This document shows, piece by piece, positions 21,629 through 30,158 of a stretch of DNA of 30,280 nt. The position numbers and the translations under genes are program-made. This DNA is from an uncultured Bacilli bacterium. Its GTDB lineage: Bacteria > Bacillota_I > Bacilli_A > RF39 > UBA660. The notes under the pieces were generated by a model, which had not been told where the DNA came from, did no database searches, and was given only the letters and a program-made list of their open reading frames with translations. Positions within the stretch are counted from its first letter, which is position 1; every line of letters starts with the position of its first letter. Where the stretch lies: the NCBI GenBank assembly GCA_910587325.1, contig CAJUKB010000017.1:1-30280 (forward strand). The letters run 5' to 3'.

Positions 21629-22777
21629 TTATGCTAGTTTCCTCTTCTTACTTGTGAATATACTAGATAGTATCATAAATCCAATTGCAAAAATAACAAT
21701 AATTATCATATTTAGATAAATAGATTTTAAGGAAGCAAAATCAAATACTTCAATAGTTTTTATTAATTCATTGGATTTAATAAAATAATAGGATGGTAAA
21801 ATATGGGCTAAATTTAACACTGTATTAGGAAGCCATTCCATAGGTACAAAAGCTCCACATAAGAAACTAGAACCTAGTGCAATCACATTTATAATACCAT
21901 TTAGAGCATTTTTATTTTTTATTATATTTCCTAAGAAAAATGCAAGTGTTAAAGCAAATAAGCTAAATACAAAAGAATTTAAAATATAAAATGCCCCGTG
22001 CAAACTCCACATCACACTGCCAAACAAAACAAAACTTAATAGGATATAAAAGAACCAAAGAACAAAAGCAAATAAACTATTGGATGCTAACAAAATACGA
22101 TTGTATTTTTGATAATTTAAACTACTAATAATCGTTCTTTTTAAAACTTTTTCATTTTTAAAACTAGATAGTATCAAACAAATGACATAAATAGAACCTG
22201 CTAAAATGCAATAATTGGTGAAATTATAGTAAGTAGAAACTTTGTATAAACTATCAGTATCAAGTTTAGAAGTCATTTCTACGCTTACTTTTGTTTCTAG
22301 TGTTTCCTGTAATTTGTCTATCATTTCTTCTTCTGTAAAGTCAAATTCCAAATAAGTATTTGCTACATTCAAGTAACGTTCAAGTAACATATTTGCAAGA
22401 CTAGCTTGGTAATCTCCTGTACTTTTTATAGCAATTTGGGGATTTTGATGTTCTAGAAAGTCACTTCTAAAGTTTTTGGGTATATAAACAATATAGTTTA
22501 CATCACGATAGAATAAAGCATCGTTTCTTTTTTCTTCGTTGTTTTCTATTTCCTTAATATTGCTATTTTTACTTAAATACTCTACTAGATTTTTGGTTAT
22601 TCCTTCCACTTTATCCTCACACACAATGACAATATCCGGTTTACTTGCAGTGAATTCATTTCCTTGTTCGCTTGTCTTTGTATTAAATCCAGCAAAGAAT
22701 ACCAAAATAATAGTATACAAAATAATCGGTGCTTTGCATTTGTTTAAGACTTTTAAAAAAGTTTTAAATACTATCAT
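21629..22777 (-). CDS. ABC-2 type transporter permease
   Basis: 382 aa. One N-terminal membrane helix (about 14-31), a large extracytoplasmic domain (about 35-180), then five or six membrane helices, the usual ABC-2 (DrrB/YhgE-like) layout. GSSFLCGAFVPMEWLPNTVL near residue 315 matches the conserved G-x-F-x-P-x-x-x-x-P motif of ABC-2 permeases, and the last helix is followed by a basic tail KKRKLA. It overlaps the upstream permease gene by 14 bases, so the two are co-translated and probably form a heterodimer with the ATPase at 23951. Confidence 0.9.
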   Translation of the reverse strand: MIVFKTFLKVLNKCKAPIILYTIILVFFAGFNTKTSEQGNEFTASKPDIVIVCEDKVEGITKNLVEYLSKNSNIKEIENNEEKRNDALFYRDVNYIVYIPKNFRSDFLEHQNPQIAIKSTGDYQASLANMLLERYLNVANTYLEFDFTEEEMIDKLQETLETKVSVEMTSKLDTDSLYKVSTYYNFTNYCILAGSIYVICLILSSFKNEKVLKRTIISSLNYQKYNRILLASNSLFAFVLWFFYILLSFVLFGSVMWSLHGAFYILNSFVFSLFALTLAFFLGNIIKNKNALNGIINVIALGSSFLCGAFVPMEWLPNTVLNLAHILPSYYFIKSNELIKTIEVFDFASLKSIYLNMIIIVIFAIGFMILSSIFTSKKRKLA

Positions 22778-23951
22778 ATTTTTGCCTCCTTAAAGATAAT
22801 GTAGAGAAAAAAATCAAGATAAATGAGAACACTAGAAGACTTATAATATTAAAGTAAAATCGTTCATGCGTACTATAATAGTATAAAGAATAGAAACCAT
22901 CCGTAATCATATTGGCGGGATTTAATTTATTTAAGAGGGGTATATTTTTATCTATAATGTATTTCATAGTAATACCCATCATTCCAGATAAGAAACACCC
23001 AAGCATGGTTACGGAAATCATAATTCCGGTTTTGGTATTTTCACTCGCTTTTAAAATAGAAGCAATAAAAATTCCTAAGGATAATCCGGCAAAACTTCCA
23101 ACTAAAGACAATAAAACAATGAAAGAAAATTGATTCCCATAATCTACTTTTAAAACAAACAACGTATATAAGAATAGTAAAAGAAGTCCAATTAATTGTA
23201 CAATGTAACTTGCAAGAACACTACTTAATATTAATTTTCCTTTGGATAATGGACTGATGGAAATACGCTTTCCATTGCTACTCATATTTGGCATATTTTG
23301 GTTCACAGCAACCATACCTAATATACCTCCATATAAACAAGTCATGGCAATAAGTGTATAAAATTCAATCATGGTATAACTTAAATTGGCATTGGAAATA
23401 TCTTGCATATTGGTCTTATTAATTTGTTGTATCTTTAAAACTTTTTCAATAATCGTATTCCTAATATTTTGGATTTCTTCATTTGTTGCTTGCTCTGTTA
23501 CGTGTTTTGCAGTTTCATAGGAAGCAATGGAACTTATAACTTTGCTATTTTCCTCTATTTCTTCCACTACTTCTTTTAAAATCGTTTCATAAATACCACT
23601 TGTATTTACTACTATTTTTGGTGTTTTTTCTAGAAGTAAATATCCAGAGATTTCTTTTTTATTTAGTAAAGAAGCGGCTTCTTCTTCCGTTACATATTGT
23701 GTAGCAAAAAGTTGCTCTTCTCCTTCTTTGCTTAGTGTTTTAAAAGCTTCTACAAAAGCTACATTTTCTTGAAAATCTTCATTATTTACAATTGCAATGG
23801 AAATAATATCCAACTTTTCACTTTCTTCAATATTAGAAAAAGCCATAGAGAAAAACGTTCCTAAGATAAGGGGAAAGGCAAAAGTCCAAAAGATAAGTGC
23901 TTTACTTTTAAAGAGAGTTTTTAGCGTATATTTAAAATTGTGAAAAAACAT
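22764..23951 (-). CDS. ABC-2 type transporter permease
   Basis: 395 aa. An N-terminal membrane helix (about 20-37), a long extracytoplasmic region (about 40-185) rich in Glu, then six helices including a GCFLSGMMGI segment in the position of the ABC-2 motif. It shares its plan with the next permease gene but little sequence. Its first base is the last base of the ATPase gene, showing tight coupling. Together with 21629-22777 it forms the membrane part of an exporter, substrate unknown (drug, lipid or peptide). Confidence 0.9.
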   Translation of the reverse strand: MFFHNFKYTLKTLFKSKALIFWTFAFPLILGTFFSMAFSNIEESEKLDIISIAIVNNEDFQENVAFVEAFKTLSKEGEEQLFATQYVTEEEAASLLNKKEISGYLLLEKTPKIVVNTSGIYETILKEVVEEIEENSKVISSIASYETAKHVTEQATNEEIQNIRNTIIEKVLKIQQINKTNMQDISNANLSYTMIEFYTLIAMTCLYGGILGMVAVNQNMPNMSSNGKRISISPLSKGKLILSSVLASYIVQLIGLLLLFLYTLFVLKVDYGNQFSFIVLLSLVGSFAGLSLGIFIASILKASENTKTGIMISVTMLGCFLSGMMGITMKYIIDKNIPLLNKLNPANMITDGFYSLYYYSTHERFYFNIISLLVFSFILIFFSTLSLRRQKYDSI

Positions 23952-24889
23952 TAGTCTCTTAGTTCCTTTCCTGTTAGTTCTAGAAAAACATCATTTAGGG
24001 TTGGACGTTCGGAGAATATTTTATTGTAATTTACTCTCTTTTCTTTTAGAAATTCCATTAATTCACTTAAGTTGTTTTTGCCTTTTTTATAGGTGATAAA
24101 AAGAATGTTGTCTAAATAACTTACTTCTTCTACATTTTTAAATTCTTTGATTTTTTCAAGAACTTTAGGTGGTAAATCTAGTACTTCTACCGTTACTTTT
24201 TCTTCAATATTGGCTAAAGTTTTTAACGCATCGCATGTTCCACTTGCAATGATTTTTCCTTTATCTAAAATAATGACTCTATCACAAAGAATTTCTACTT
24301 CTTCCATATAGTGAGTGGTATAGACAATTGTAGCTCCTTCTTCTCTTAGTTTTTCAATACCATCAAGAATGTTATTACGACTTTGTGGGTCTACTGCAAC
24401 CGTTGGTTCATCTAAGAAAATGAGCTTTGGTTTATGTGCAATGCCACAAGCGATATTTAATCTTCTAAGTAATCCCCCTGATAGTTGTTTCGGATAGAAC
24501 TTTTTGTAATTTTCTAATCCTACTAACGCTATAGCATCTTCAATATACGTTTTGCGTAATTTTTTATCTTTAATGTATAATCCACAAAAATAATCGATGT
24601 TGTCTATAACATTTAATTCTTCAAAAACCGAGACATCTTGAAATACAACTCCAATATTTCTTTTAATTTCATAAGCATTTACATCCATCTTTTTTCCAAA
24701 TATTTTAATACTTCCTTTGCTAAAGTTTAGTAAAGATAAGATACAATTAATGGTTGTTGATTTTCCACTTCCGTTTGGTCCTAATAGTCCTAAAATTTCT
24801 CCTTCATGCACTTCAAACGTTAAATCATCTATAGCCCGAACAGTCTTATATTCTTTTACTAAATTTTTAACTTCTATACAATTTTTCAT
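23951..24889 (-). CDS. ABC transporter ATP-binding protein
   Basis: 312 aa, DrrA/CcmA-type exporter ATPase. Walker A GPNGSGKST (residues 37-45), Q-loop Gln84, signature LSGGL (136-140), Walker B LIFLDE (156-161), D-loop and switch His193 (TTHYMEE). An extra 90 residues at the C-terminus (EKVTVEVLDLPPKVLEKIKE, ERPTLNDVFLELTGKEL) match the accessory domain of this subfamily. All motifs are intact. It overlaps the TetR gene by four bases (ATGA) and both permeases follow directly. Confidence 0.95.
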   Translation of the reverse strand: MKNCIEVKNLVKEYKTVRAIDDLTFEVHEGEILGLLGPNGSGKSTTINCILSLLNFSKGSIKIFGKKMDVNAYEIKRNIGVVFQDVSVFEELNVIDNIDYFCGLYIKDKKLRKTYIEDAIALVGLENYKKFYPKQLSGGLLRRLNIACGIAHKPKLIFLDEPTVAVDPQSRNNILDGIEKLREEGATIVYTTHYMEEVEILCDRVIILDKGKIIASGTCDALKTLANIEEKVTVEVLDLPPKVLEKIKEFKNVEEVSYLDNILFITYKKGKNNLSELMEFLKEKRVNYNKIFSERPTLNDVFLELTGKELRD

Positions 24890-25461
24890 ATTTTATTTTT
24901 CTCCTTTATATATCCTATTAACATTTCTCTTACCGTATTTCCTAAAAGTTCTTCGATTTCTTTTTCTTTAAATTGAATGGTTTTGGTTGCAACTAAGCAA
25001 GCAATCCCATGTGTAAATATCCAAACACGTACATGAAACTTTTTTTGTTCTTCGGAGGATAATCCGGTTAGGGTTTGACCGACTTTTATGACATCGTTAC
25101 CCAGCGAATCAGCTGTGATAAAATCATTTGCATTCAAATTCGTTTTTTGCATAAAAATAATTTTAAAAAACTTTGGATAATCACTTGCAAACTTGATATA
25201 AGAAAGTCCCATTTGTTTATAAGGATTTTCTTTATCCTCTTTTCCTTTTCGCATGTACTCTTGGTATTTTTGGTAAATGGTTTCATAAACTTTTTTATTT
25301 AGTTCTTCCATACTTGTAAAGTTATGGAAGATTGGTTGTACAGAACAACCAAGAACTCCAGCAATTTTTCTAGCATTTAGATTTTCAAATCCTTCTTTTT
25401 CCACTATCTCATAAGCACATTTTATAATGCCTTCTTTACTATATTTGGGTATGGGTGGCAT
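24886..25461 (-). CDS. TetR-family regulator of the ABC exporter
   Basis: About 191 aa from the ATG at 25461, which has AAGGAG six bases upstream; an in-frame ATG at 25500 lies in the operator and lacks a site. HTH in the first 50 residues (FENLNARKIAGVLGCSVQPI, FHNFTSMEELNKKVYE). The ligand-binding C-terminal half is helical (TGLSSEEQKKFHVRVWIFTH, GIACLVATKTIQF) in the TetR_C style. First gene of the operon with the ABC ATPase and permeases, so it probably represses its own operon until a substrate is bound. Confidence 0.88.
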   Translation of the reverse strand: MPPIPKYSKEGIIKCAYEIVEKEGFENLNARKIAGVLGCSVQPIFHNFTSMEELNKKVYETIYQKYQEYMRKGKEDKENPYKQMGLSYIKFASDYPKFFKIIFMQKTNLNANDFITADSLGNDVIKVGQTLTGLSSEEQKKFHVRVWIFTHGIACLVATKTIQFKEKEIEELLGNTVREMLIGYIKEKNKI

Positions 25462-25479
25462 AGCACTCTCCTTCCTAAA

Positions 25480-25493
25480 ATAACATATGTTAT
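25480..25493. promoter_or_regulatory. Perfect palindrome, probable TetR operator
   Basis: ATAACATATGTTAT, a 14-bp perfect dyad 18 bases upstream of the TetR start and next to TATATAAC, which could be the -10 box. Position and symmetry fit autorepression. Confidence 0.6.
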
Positions 25494-25568
25494 ATATCAC
25501 TTGTTATCATTTTAATATAAAAGAAACCTTTTGTAAAGAAGATTATAAAAATTTAATTTTTAACGTTT

Positions 25569-25594
25569 AAAAAGCAAATCAAAATTTGCTTTTT
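25569..25594. terminator. Terminator between zinc-ribbon HTH gene and TetR operon
   Basis: AAAAAGCAAAT-CAAA-ATTTGCTTTTT, 11-bp perfect stem with a four-base loop. It has a T tail in both directions and ends transcription of the gene at 25611. Confidence 0.8.
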
Positions 25595-25610
25595 ATATTC
25601 ATTTAGATTT

Positions 25611-26219
25611 TTATTTTATTAGTACTTTTTTATGCCAAGATTTTTTATTACACTTAGGGCATTTCATTTTTCTAGTTCTATTAAAATGGGTTGCAAAAAA
25701 TACATTTTTATATATAGGCACATATTTGTAATGGCAGTTACTGCATTCATAATATCCTGCTATTTGTTCAATTCTGATTGCATAACAAATACCAATAATA
25801 AATGGAATAATACCAATAATAATTAGTATAACTCTCACCCAATCTTGCATACTAGCAAATGATGCAATAAAGACACAAGCAAGCATAATAATGGATATAA
25901 TTACCCCAATAAATATTTCCATTTCCAATAGTTCTTTATCTCTTTTTTCTTTTACTCTTAACATTTCAAGCAAATTTTCTTCTAATTTTTTTTCGTTATC
26001 CTTCATCTCTATAATTTCACCACTAAATAAATCATTTATTGTAATATCAAGTATTTTGCATAAGTCTAACATATTCTCTATATCTGGTAAACAATTCCCA
26101 TTTTCCCATTTTGAGATTGCCCTATCACTTATATTTAATTTTTCTGCTAATTCACTTTGTGTCATATTTTTTTCTTTTCTTTTTAAACTTATAAAGTTGC
26201 CTATTTTAATTTGATTCAT
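25611..26219 (-). CDS. XRE-family HTH regulator with membrane helices and zinc ribbon
   Basis: 202 aa. HTH_3 domain (MTQSELAEKLNISDRAISKW, NCLPDIENMLDLCKILDITI), a helical linker rich in Glu and Lys, two membrane helices (about 101-122 and 130-148), then a cytoplasmic-type C-terminal zinc ribbon: CSNC (about residue 158) and CPKC (about 188), spaced by about 27 residues. Zinc ribbons commonly bind nucleic acid or protein, so the protein may have two binding ends on one membrane anchor. AAAGGAG site nine bases from the ATG. Downstream terminator at 25569-25594. Confidence 0.82.
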   Translation of the reverse strand: MNQIKIGNFISLKRKEKNMTQSELAEKLNISDRAISKWENGNCLPDIENMLDLCKILDITINDLFSGEIIEMKDNEKKLEENLLEMLRVKEKRDKELLEMEIFIGVIISIIMLACVFIASFASMQDWVRVILIIIGIIPFIIGICYAIRIEQIAGYYECSNCHYKYVPIYKNVFFATHFNRTRKMKCPKCNKKSWHKKVLIK

Positions 26220-26352
26220 ATAGTTTTTCTCCTTTCATAATTTAACTATATAATAAATTATAAAAATAGAACACGAACTAGCGGTTGAGTTTGTGTTTCT
26301 GTTTTTACTTATTCTTTATTCTAAATTTTTTCACTTATTTTTATAAAATTAT

Positions 26353-27090
26353 CTATTCTATTTCTTTTTCTAGAACTTGCATTCCTTTTTTAGCTTGGTC
26401 GTATTCTTTAAAATGACTAATCTTATAAGTTTTTCCTTTCCATCTAAAATGAGAGCCCGTTTGATGAAAGTCAAATGGAACATGATAGGTATCACAAGTT
26501 TCTTTGATATGCTTTATCCACTCAAAATCACAAACACGAGCATTTTCATATGATTCTCCACTTACAGAAACCAAATCAATTTTATTTGTCTTTAAATAAT
26601 TACTTAAATCCACCTCTTCTAAAATGGGTGCCACAAAAATATAGCGATGTTTTATTTTACAATTTAAAAATAGTGGAATTCGCATATCTGCTTTATCTTG
26701 ATTTTCGCAAGTTAAGGCAATCGTAACATTACTATATCCCTCACCCCAATCATCCGGAATACACTCATTAAATCTTTCTATTCTTTTGGTAGGAATTAAA
26801 AATTGTACATCACTTCTTTTTTTGATGATTGCCCATGCTTCCCTACGCCACTCGTCTGCTTCTTCAAGAAAGAAATCAGATGTAAAACAAGTCGCAAGTT
26901 CTGTTCCTGATTTTATTTTAAAATTTCCTAGTCTATCTTTTTTTAGAGGCAAATTAAAATTTGTTTTGGACTTTGTTACTATGTTTGCATCTTTATCTCT
27001 CTTCTTATCTAAATAATATACATAACAATGTAAGCAACCAGGACTGCATTTATGACAACCATGCCATGGGTTCCATTGTAATTTTTTCAT
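26353..27090 (-). CDS. DUF5131 (phage Gp37/Gp68) family protein
   Basis: 245 aa. It opens with WNPWHGCHKCSPGCLHCY; Cys12, Cys15, Cys19 and Cys22 form the C-x2-C-x3-C-x2-C cluster of this family, which is a radical-SAM-like or zinc site. KSGTELATCFTSDFFLEEAD, AIIKKRSDVQFLIPTKR, IDLVSVSGES and FDFHQTGSHF are further family motifs. Members are found in phage and bacterial genomes; the reaction is not established. AAGGATACAAT before the ATG; it begins 12 bases after the metalloprotease remnant, so they share a transcript. Confidence 0.88.
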   Translation of the reverse strand: MKKLQWNPWHGCHKCSPGCLHCYVYYLDKKRDKDANIVTKSKTNFNLPLKKDRLGNFKIKSGTELATCFTSDFFLEEADEWRREAWAIIKKRSDVQFLIPTKRIERFNECIPDDWGEGYSNVTIALTCENQDKADMRIPLFLNCKIKHRYIFVAPILEEVDLSNYLKTNKIDLVSVSGESYENARVCDFEWIKHIKETCDTYHVPFDFHQTGSHFRWKGKTYKISHFKEYDQAKKGMQVLEKEIE

Positions 27091-27102
27091 ATTGTATCCT
27101 TC

Positions 27103-27253
27103 TATCTTTTATTTCTCCTTTGTTCAATGAATTCCTTCGTTTCTTCATATAACTTTGGGGTATCTTATTCTTGTAATCTAAAATTATTCAATAATTCTAA
27201 AATATAATTTTTACCATAACTTTGATATACATAAGAAAACAGTGTATAAAATT
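27103..27253 (-). pseudogene. Out-of-frame tail of the HExxH metalloprotease
   Basis: After the stop of the frame at 27254, the next frame reads DYIEFYTLFSYVYQSYGKN, then ILELLNNFRLQE, an in-frame TAA, then DTPKLYEETKEFIEQRRNKR and TAG at 27103. One more A in the GAAAAC tract (27270-27273) joins it to the upstream part. The additional TAA suggests a second mutation, or the genuine end. Confidence 0.5.
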
Positions 27254-27745
27254 CTATATAATCAGTATGTTTTCTTGATAATTATCTTCTAAAGTACTAG
27301 AAAAGAAATATGTTTCTCCATATTGTTTAGAAAGATATGTAGCCATACCTTCCCATAGCCAAATATAACTTTTTTTAGTCGTATATCGTGACTGACATTC
27401 ATGAACAAATTCATGAAGAACGAGATTTTCAAAATCATTAATCGTAGCATTTTCATAATATTTAATTTTTTTTACTTCTTTTAAAGATAGCATTTCAATT
27501 GTTGGAATTTGATTTACTTTTTGACGTATACCAACTATATTTTGATTTTCTAACTTAAAAACATTTCTGTATTTTTCTAAGTTAGGCCACAAACGAATTC
27601 TTACTTTTGGCTCTAATTTTTCAAATCCAAAAAAGTGTAAAAATTTCATAGAACGTTTATTTAATGATTCAACTAAAAATTCTATGTAATCTAAATCACA
27701 ATTATTATATTCTATTATCATATTATCTAATTCTATTTTCATCAT
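27254..27745 (-). CDS. HExxH metalloprotease-like protein, C-terminally truncated
   Basis: About 163 aa from the ATG at 27745. An ATG at 27778 is in frame, but a TATAAT promoter box lies at 27768-27773, so the later start (AGGTGTG site) is more likely. LHEFVHECQSRY carries the zinc motif HEFVH, and a downstream W-E-G-M-A-T-Y supplies the third ligand (Glu) as in gluzincins such as peptidase MA-like proteins. No signal peptide, so cytoplasmic. The last residues are off-frame: the gene probably once extended to 27103. Substrate unknown; the protein may fold but lacks its end helices. Confidence 0.65.
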   Translation of the reverse strand: MMKIELDNMIIEYNNCDLDYIEFLVESLNKRSMKFLHFFGFEKLEPKVRIRLWPNLEKYRNVFKLENQNIVGIRQKVNQIPTIEMLSLKEVKKIKYYENATINDFENLVLHEFVHECQSRYTTKKSYIWLWEGMATYLSKQYGETYFFSSTLEDNYQENILII

Positions 27746-27767
27746 CACACCTACATCTCTAATTTCA

Positions 27768-27795
27768 TTATAATCCATTTTAATACATTTTCACT
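27768..27795 (-). promoter_or_regulatory. Promoter for metalloprotease gene
   Basis: Minus strand GTGAAA (27790-27795), 16-base spacer, TATAAT (27768-27773). It faces away from the ZIP gene on the plus strand. Confidence 0.45.
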
Positions 27796-27864
27796 ATTTT
27801 TCTAAAACACACGCCCACCCATTTCTTTTCTAGTAGAATAGTCTATATAGTAAGGGAGGAAATT

Positions 27865-28671
27865 ATGATAGAACAAATATTATCTTTAAACCCTATTCTT
27901 CAAGCAGGACTCGCTACTTTATTTACTTGGAGCGTTACAGCAATTGGGGCATCTTTAGTTTATTTTTTTAAACATATTAACAAAAATTTAATGGATGGAA
28001 TGCTTGGGTTTGCAGCAGGTGTTATGATAGCAGCTTCGTTTTTTTCGCTTATTGCACCAGCGATTACGATGGCAGAAAATTTGAACTTAATTCCATGGGT
28101 CATTGTTTTTATTGGATTCTTTAGTGGAGGATTATTACTTTTTATTGGAGATAAAATTTACGATATTTACGAGAAAAGAAATCCAAAAAAGAAAGAAAAA
28201 AAAGTTAGTTTTAAACGTTGCTTTATGTTAATAAGTTCCATTACTTTACATAATATTCCAGAAGGTATGGCTGTAGGTGTTGCTTTTGGTTCTATAATTT
28301 ATGGACTAGATGGGGCAACTTTTGCTGCTGCGTGGACTTTGGCTCTTGGAATAGGTTTACAAAATTTTCCAGAAGGAACTGCCGTATCTATGCCGCTTCG
28401 TCGTGAAGGAATGAGTCGTAATAAAGCTTTCTTCTTAGGACAACTTAGTGGAATCGTGGAACCTATTGCTGGAATTATTGGTGCCATTTTAGTAATGAAA
28501 ATGCGTACTCTTCTTCCATTTTTGCTTGCGTTTGCAGCAGGGGCTATGATTTATGTTGTAGTAGAAGAATTAATACCAGAAAGTCAAACCAACAAAAAGA
28601 AAGATTTAATGGCGTTATTTACATTAATTGGATTTTCCGTTATGATGATTTTAGATATTGCTTTAGGTTAA
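27865..28671 (+). CDS. ZIP-family divalent metal transporter
   Basis: 268 aa, eight membrane helices as usual for bacterial ZIP (ZupT-like) proteins. The two metal-site motifs are HNIPEG (residues 129-134) and QNFPEG (166-171); helix 8 region has VVEELIPE. A cytoplasmic loop of lysines (KKKEKKVSFKR, about residues 109-119) separates helices 3 and 4. The protein imports Zn2+, Fe2+ or Mn2+; the variable loop lacks the histidine-rich stretch of some relatives. The only gene on the plus strand. AAGGGAGG six bases before the ATG; terminator follows directly. Confidence 0.94.
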   Translation: MIEQILSLNPILQAGLATLFTWSVTAIGASLVYFFKHINKNLMDGMLGFAAGVMIAASFFSLIAPAITMAENLNLIPWVIVFIGFFSGGLLLFIGDKIYDIYEKRNPKKKEKKVSFKRCFMLISSITLHNIPEGMAVGVAFGSIIYGLDGATFAAAWTLALGIGLQNFPEGTAVSMPLRREGMSRNKAFFLGQLSGIVEPIAGIIGAILVMKMRTLLPFLLAFAAGAMIYVVVEELIPESQTNKKKDLMALFTLIGFSVMMILDIALG

Positions 28672-28701
28672 AAAGTTTGCATATTCAAGTGCAAATTTTT
28701 T
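28671..28701. terminator. Bidirectional terminator between ZIP gene and kinase-like gene
   Basis: AAAAGTTTGCA / TGCAAATTTTT with an eight-base loop; a G-T pair in the stem. T tail on both strands. It separates the convergent ZIP (plus) and P-loop kinase-like (minus) genes. Confidence 0.75.
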
Positions 28702-28724
28702 ATATTCATTTTATGTTTTGTTTA

Positions 28725-29204
28725 TTAAATAAGTTTTTCTCTTAATAAATAGTCTTCTAAGTATTCATTTTTTTTCAAAATAATAGTTTCATATTTATAA
28801 TGCAAATGATGCCAATCTATTAAATTCTGTATTGCTCTTTGTATAAACTTTTCACTATTTCCGCGCTCCTTATATCTTTCTACTAAATTGTCTTTACTAT
28901 CAAAACTTGGTAAAACAAAGACAAACGAAATATTCTCTAACAATAATAATTGGCGAACTTCTTCATCAGCAGGAACTAGAATAATTTTATCTTTATTCAT
29001 TATTTCTTTTAATTTTTTTACATAATTTTGAGGCCACTCTTTATTAATTATTTTATTGCTTAATCCTTTATACTCCTCAAAATTTGTTATATTTTCATTA
29101 TAGATATATTTAAATTTTTGTAAATCAAAATCAATAACATTAGAATATTTTTGGCTTAAATAAGTTTTTCCTAGTCCTGCAAAAGCACAAATTATTTTAC
29201 TCAT
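28725..29204 (-). CDS. P-loop kinase-like protein
   Basis: 159 aa. The Walker A motif AFAGLGKT lies at residues 7-14, a shortened P-loop missing the usual first Gly position spacing. VIDFDLQKFKY follows, similar to the acidic segment after the P-loop of nucleotide kinases (DxD). MKEIMNKDKIILVPADEEVR and ISFVFVLPS fit the central strands of such a fold, and ERYKERGNSEKF provides the basic segment that often closes the active site. A small nucleoside or nucleotide kinase is likely; similar proteins are common in phages. Not adjacent to any nucleotide gene here. Confidence 0.65.
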   Translation of the reverse strand: MSKIICAFAGLGKTYLSQKYSNVIDFDLQKFKYIYNENITNFEEYKGLSNKIINKEWPQNYVKKLKEIMNKDKIILVPADEEVRQLLLLENISFVFVLPSFDSKDNLVERYKERGNSEKFIQRAIQNLIDWHHLHYKYETIILKKNEYLEDYLLREKLI

Positions 29205-29266
29205 TATTATACGTCACCTTTTCCTTTTTTTATATTTTTTACAATTGGTATTTAATAAAAATAAAA

Positions 29267-29992
29267 TTAATCATTAGTTAAATCCCCACTTCCATTTATA
29301 GAGATTGCTTCTCCTAAGTATGTAGGATTGGGTTTTAAAATACATTTAATAAAATCTTTATTTCTAGCTAAAATCTCTCGAAGTTCTCTTTTAGTTTGTC
29401 CTCTATACTTCCTTGGATTAGAAGGTATGCCATAGGCTTCTATCCCTATTTGATTGGCAATATAAAGAGAACGATACAAGTGGTATTTTTGCGTTACAAT
29501 GATTACCTTTTTAACACCAAAAATTCCTTTAGCACGATATAAACTATCATAAGAAGAAAAACCGGCATGGTCCATAAAAATATCTTCAGAAGGTACCCCT
29601 CTTTGAATCGCAAATTCTTTCATAATGTTTACTTCATCATAGTCGCTTCTCCCATGGTCTCCGCTCATAATGATTTTAGAAGAAACACCTTTTTTATATA
29701 AAGAAATAGCCTCCAATAATCGATCTTCTAACATGTGACTTGGTTTATCACCCCATATTCCTGCCCCTAACACAAGAATTGCATCAACATTTGCAATTTT
29801 AGCAACTTTCTCTTCACTTAAAATTTGATTTTTAGTACTTCCTTTTACATAAAAATTTAAAGAAAATACGACACATAAACAAATAAGAAAAGTAAGAATT
29901 CCCAATAATCCAATTTTACATAAAATTCTTTTCTTGCTTTTATGAATTGAAAGTCCTTTTTCTTTTTTTGATTGTATTTCTAACATATTCAT
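29267..29992 (-). CDS. SanA/YdcF-family (DUF218) membrane protein
   Basis: 241 aa. One membrane helix (about residues 30-50), then the DUF218 domain: ILVLGAGIWGDKPSHMLEDR, KIIMSGDHGRSDYDEV, GFSSYDSLYRAKGIFG, VIIVTQKYHLYRSLYIA, all standard for this family. SanA and YdcF act at the envelope in E. coli (vancomycin sensitivity, peptidoglycan context), but the biochemical reaction is not certain. RBS AAAGGAAAG overlaps the end of the 53-aa gene; two bases separate them, so they are co-transcribed. Confidence 0.88.
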   Translation of the reverse strand: MNMLEIQSKKEKGLSIHKSKKRILCKIGLLGILTFLICLCVVFSLNFYVKGSTKNQILSEEKVAKIANVDAILVLGAGIWGDKPSHMLEDRLLEAISLYKKGVSSKIIMSGDHGRSDYDEVNIMKEFAIQRGVPSEDIFMDHAGFSSYDSLYRAKGIFGVKKVIIVTQKYHLYRSLYIANQIGIEAYGIPSNPRKYRGQTKRELREILARNKDFIKCILKPNPTYLGEAISINGSGDLTND

Positions 29993-29994
29993 TT

Positions 29995-30156
29995 CTACTT
30001 TCCTTTTTTCTTCTCATTGTTATAATTACTTATGGCAATCAAAATCCAGACACAACCTAGTACTAGGTATACTACTTTTCTTTTTAAAAAATAGGCTACA
30101 AAGAAGCAAACAGCTGCTAAAGATGATAAAATAATTGCAATCCATTCCTTTTTCAT
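29995..30156 (-). CDS. 53-aa two-helix membrane protein
   Basis: A frame of 53 codons from the ATG at 30156 to TAG at 29995: begins MKKEWIAIILSSLAAVCFF, then a basic turn LKRKV, then VVYLVLGCVWILIAIS, and a basic tail. Two membrane helices. It has AAGGAA about five bases before the ATG, sits two bases after the upstream partial gene and two bases before the SanA/YdcF gene, so it is a bona fide member of that operon. Function unknown. Confidence 0.75.
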   Translation of the reverse strand: MKKEWIAIILSSLAAVCFFVAYFLKRKVVYLVLGCVWILIAISNYNNEKKKGK

Positions 30157-30158
30157 AT

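Noticed and set aside
26353..29204. DUF5131 and P-loop kinase-like genes as a phage remnant
   Set aside because: Both families occur in phages, but they are separated by an ordinary ZIP gene and no other phage gene is present.
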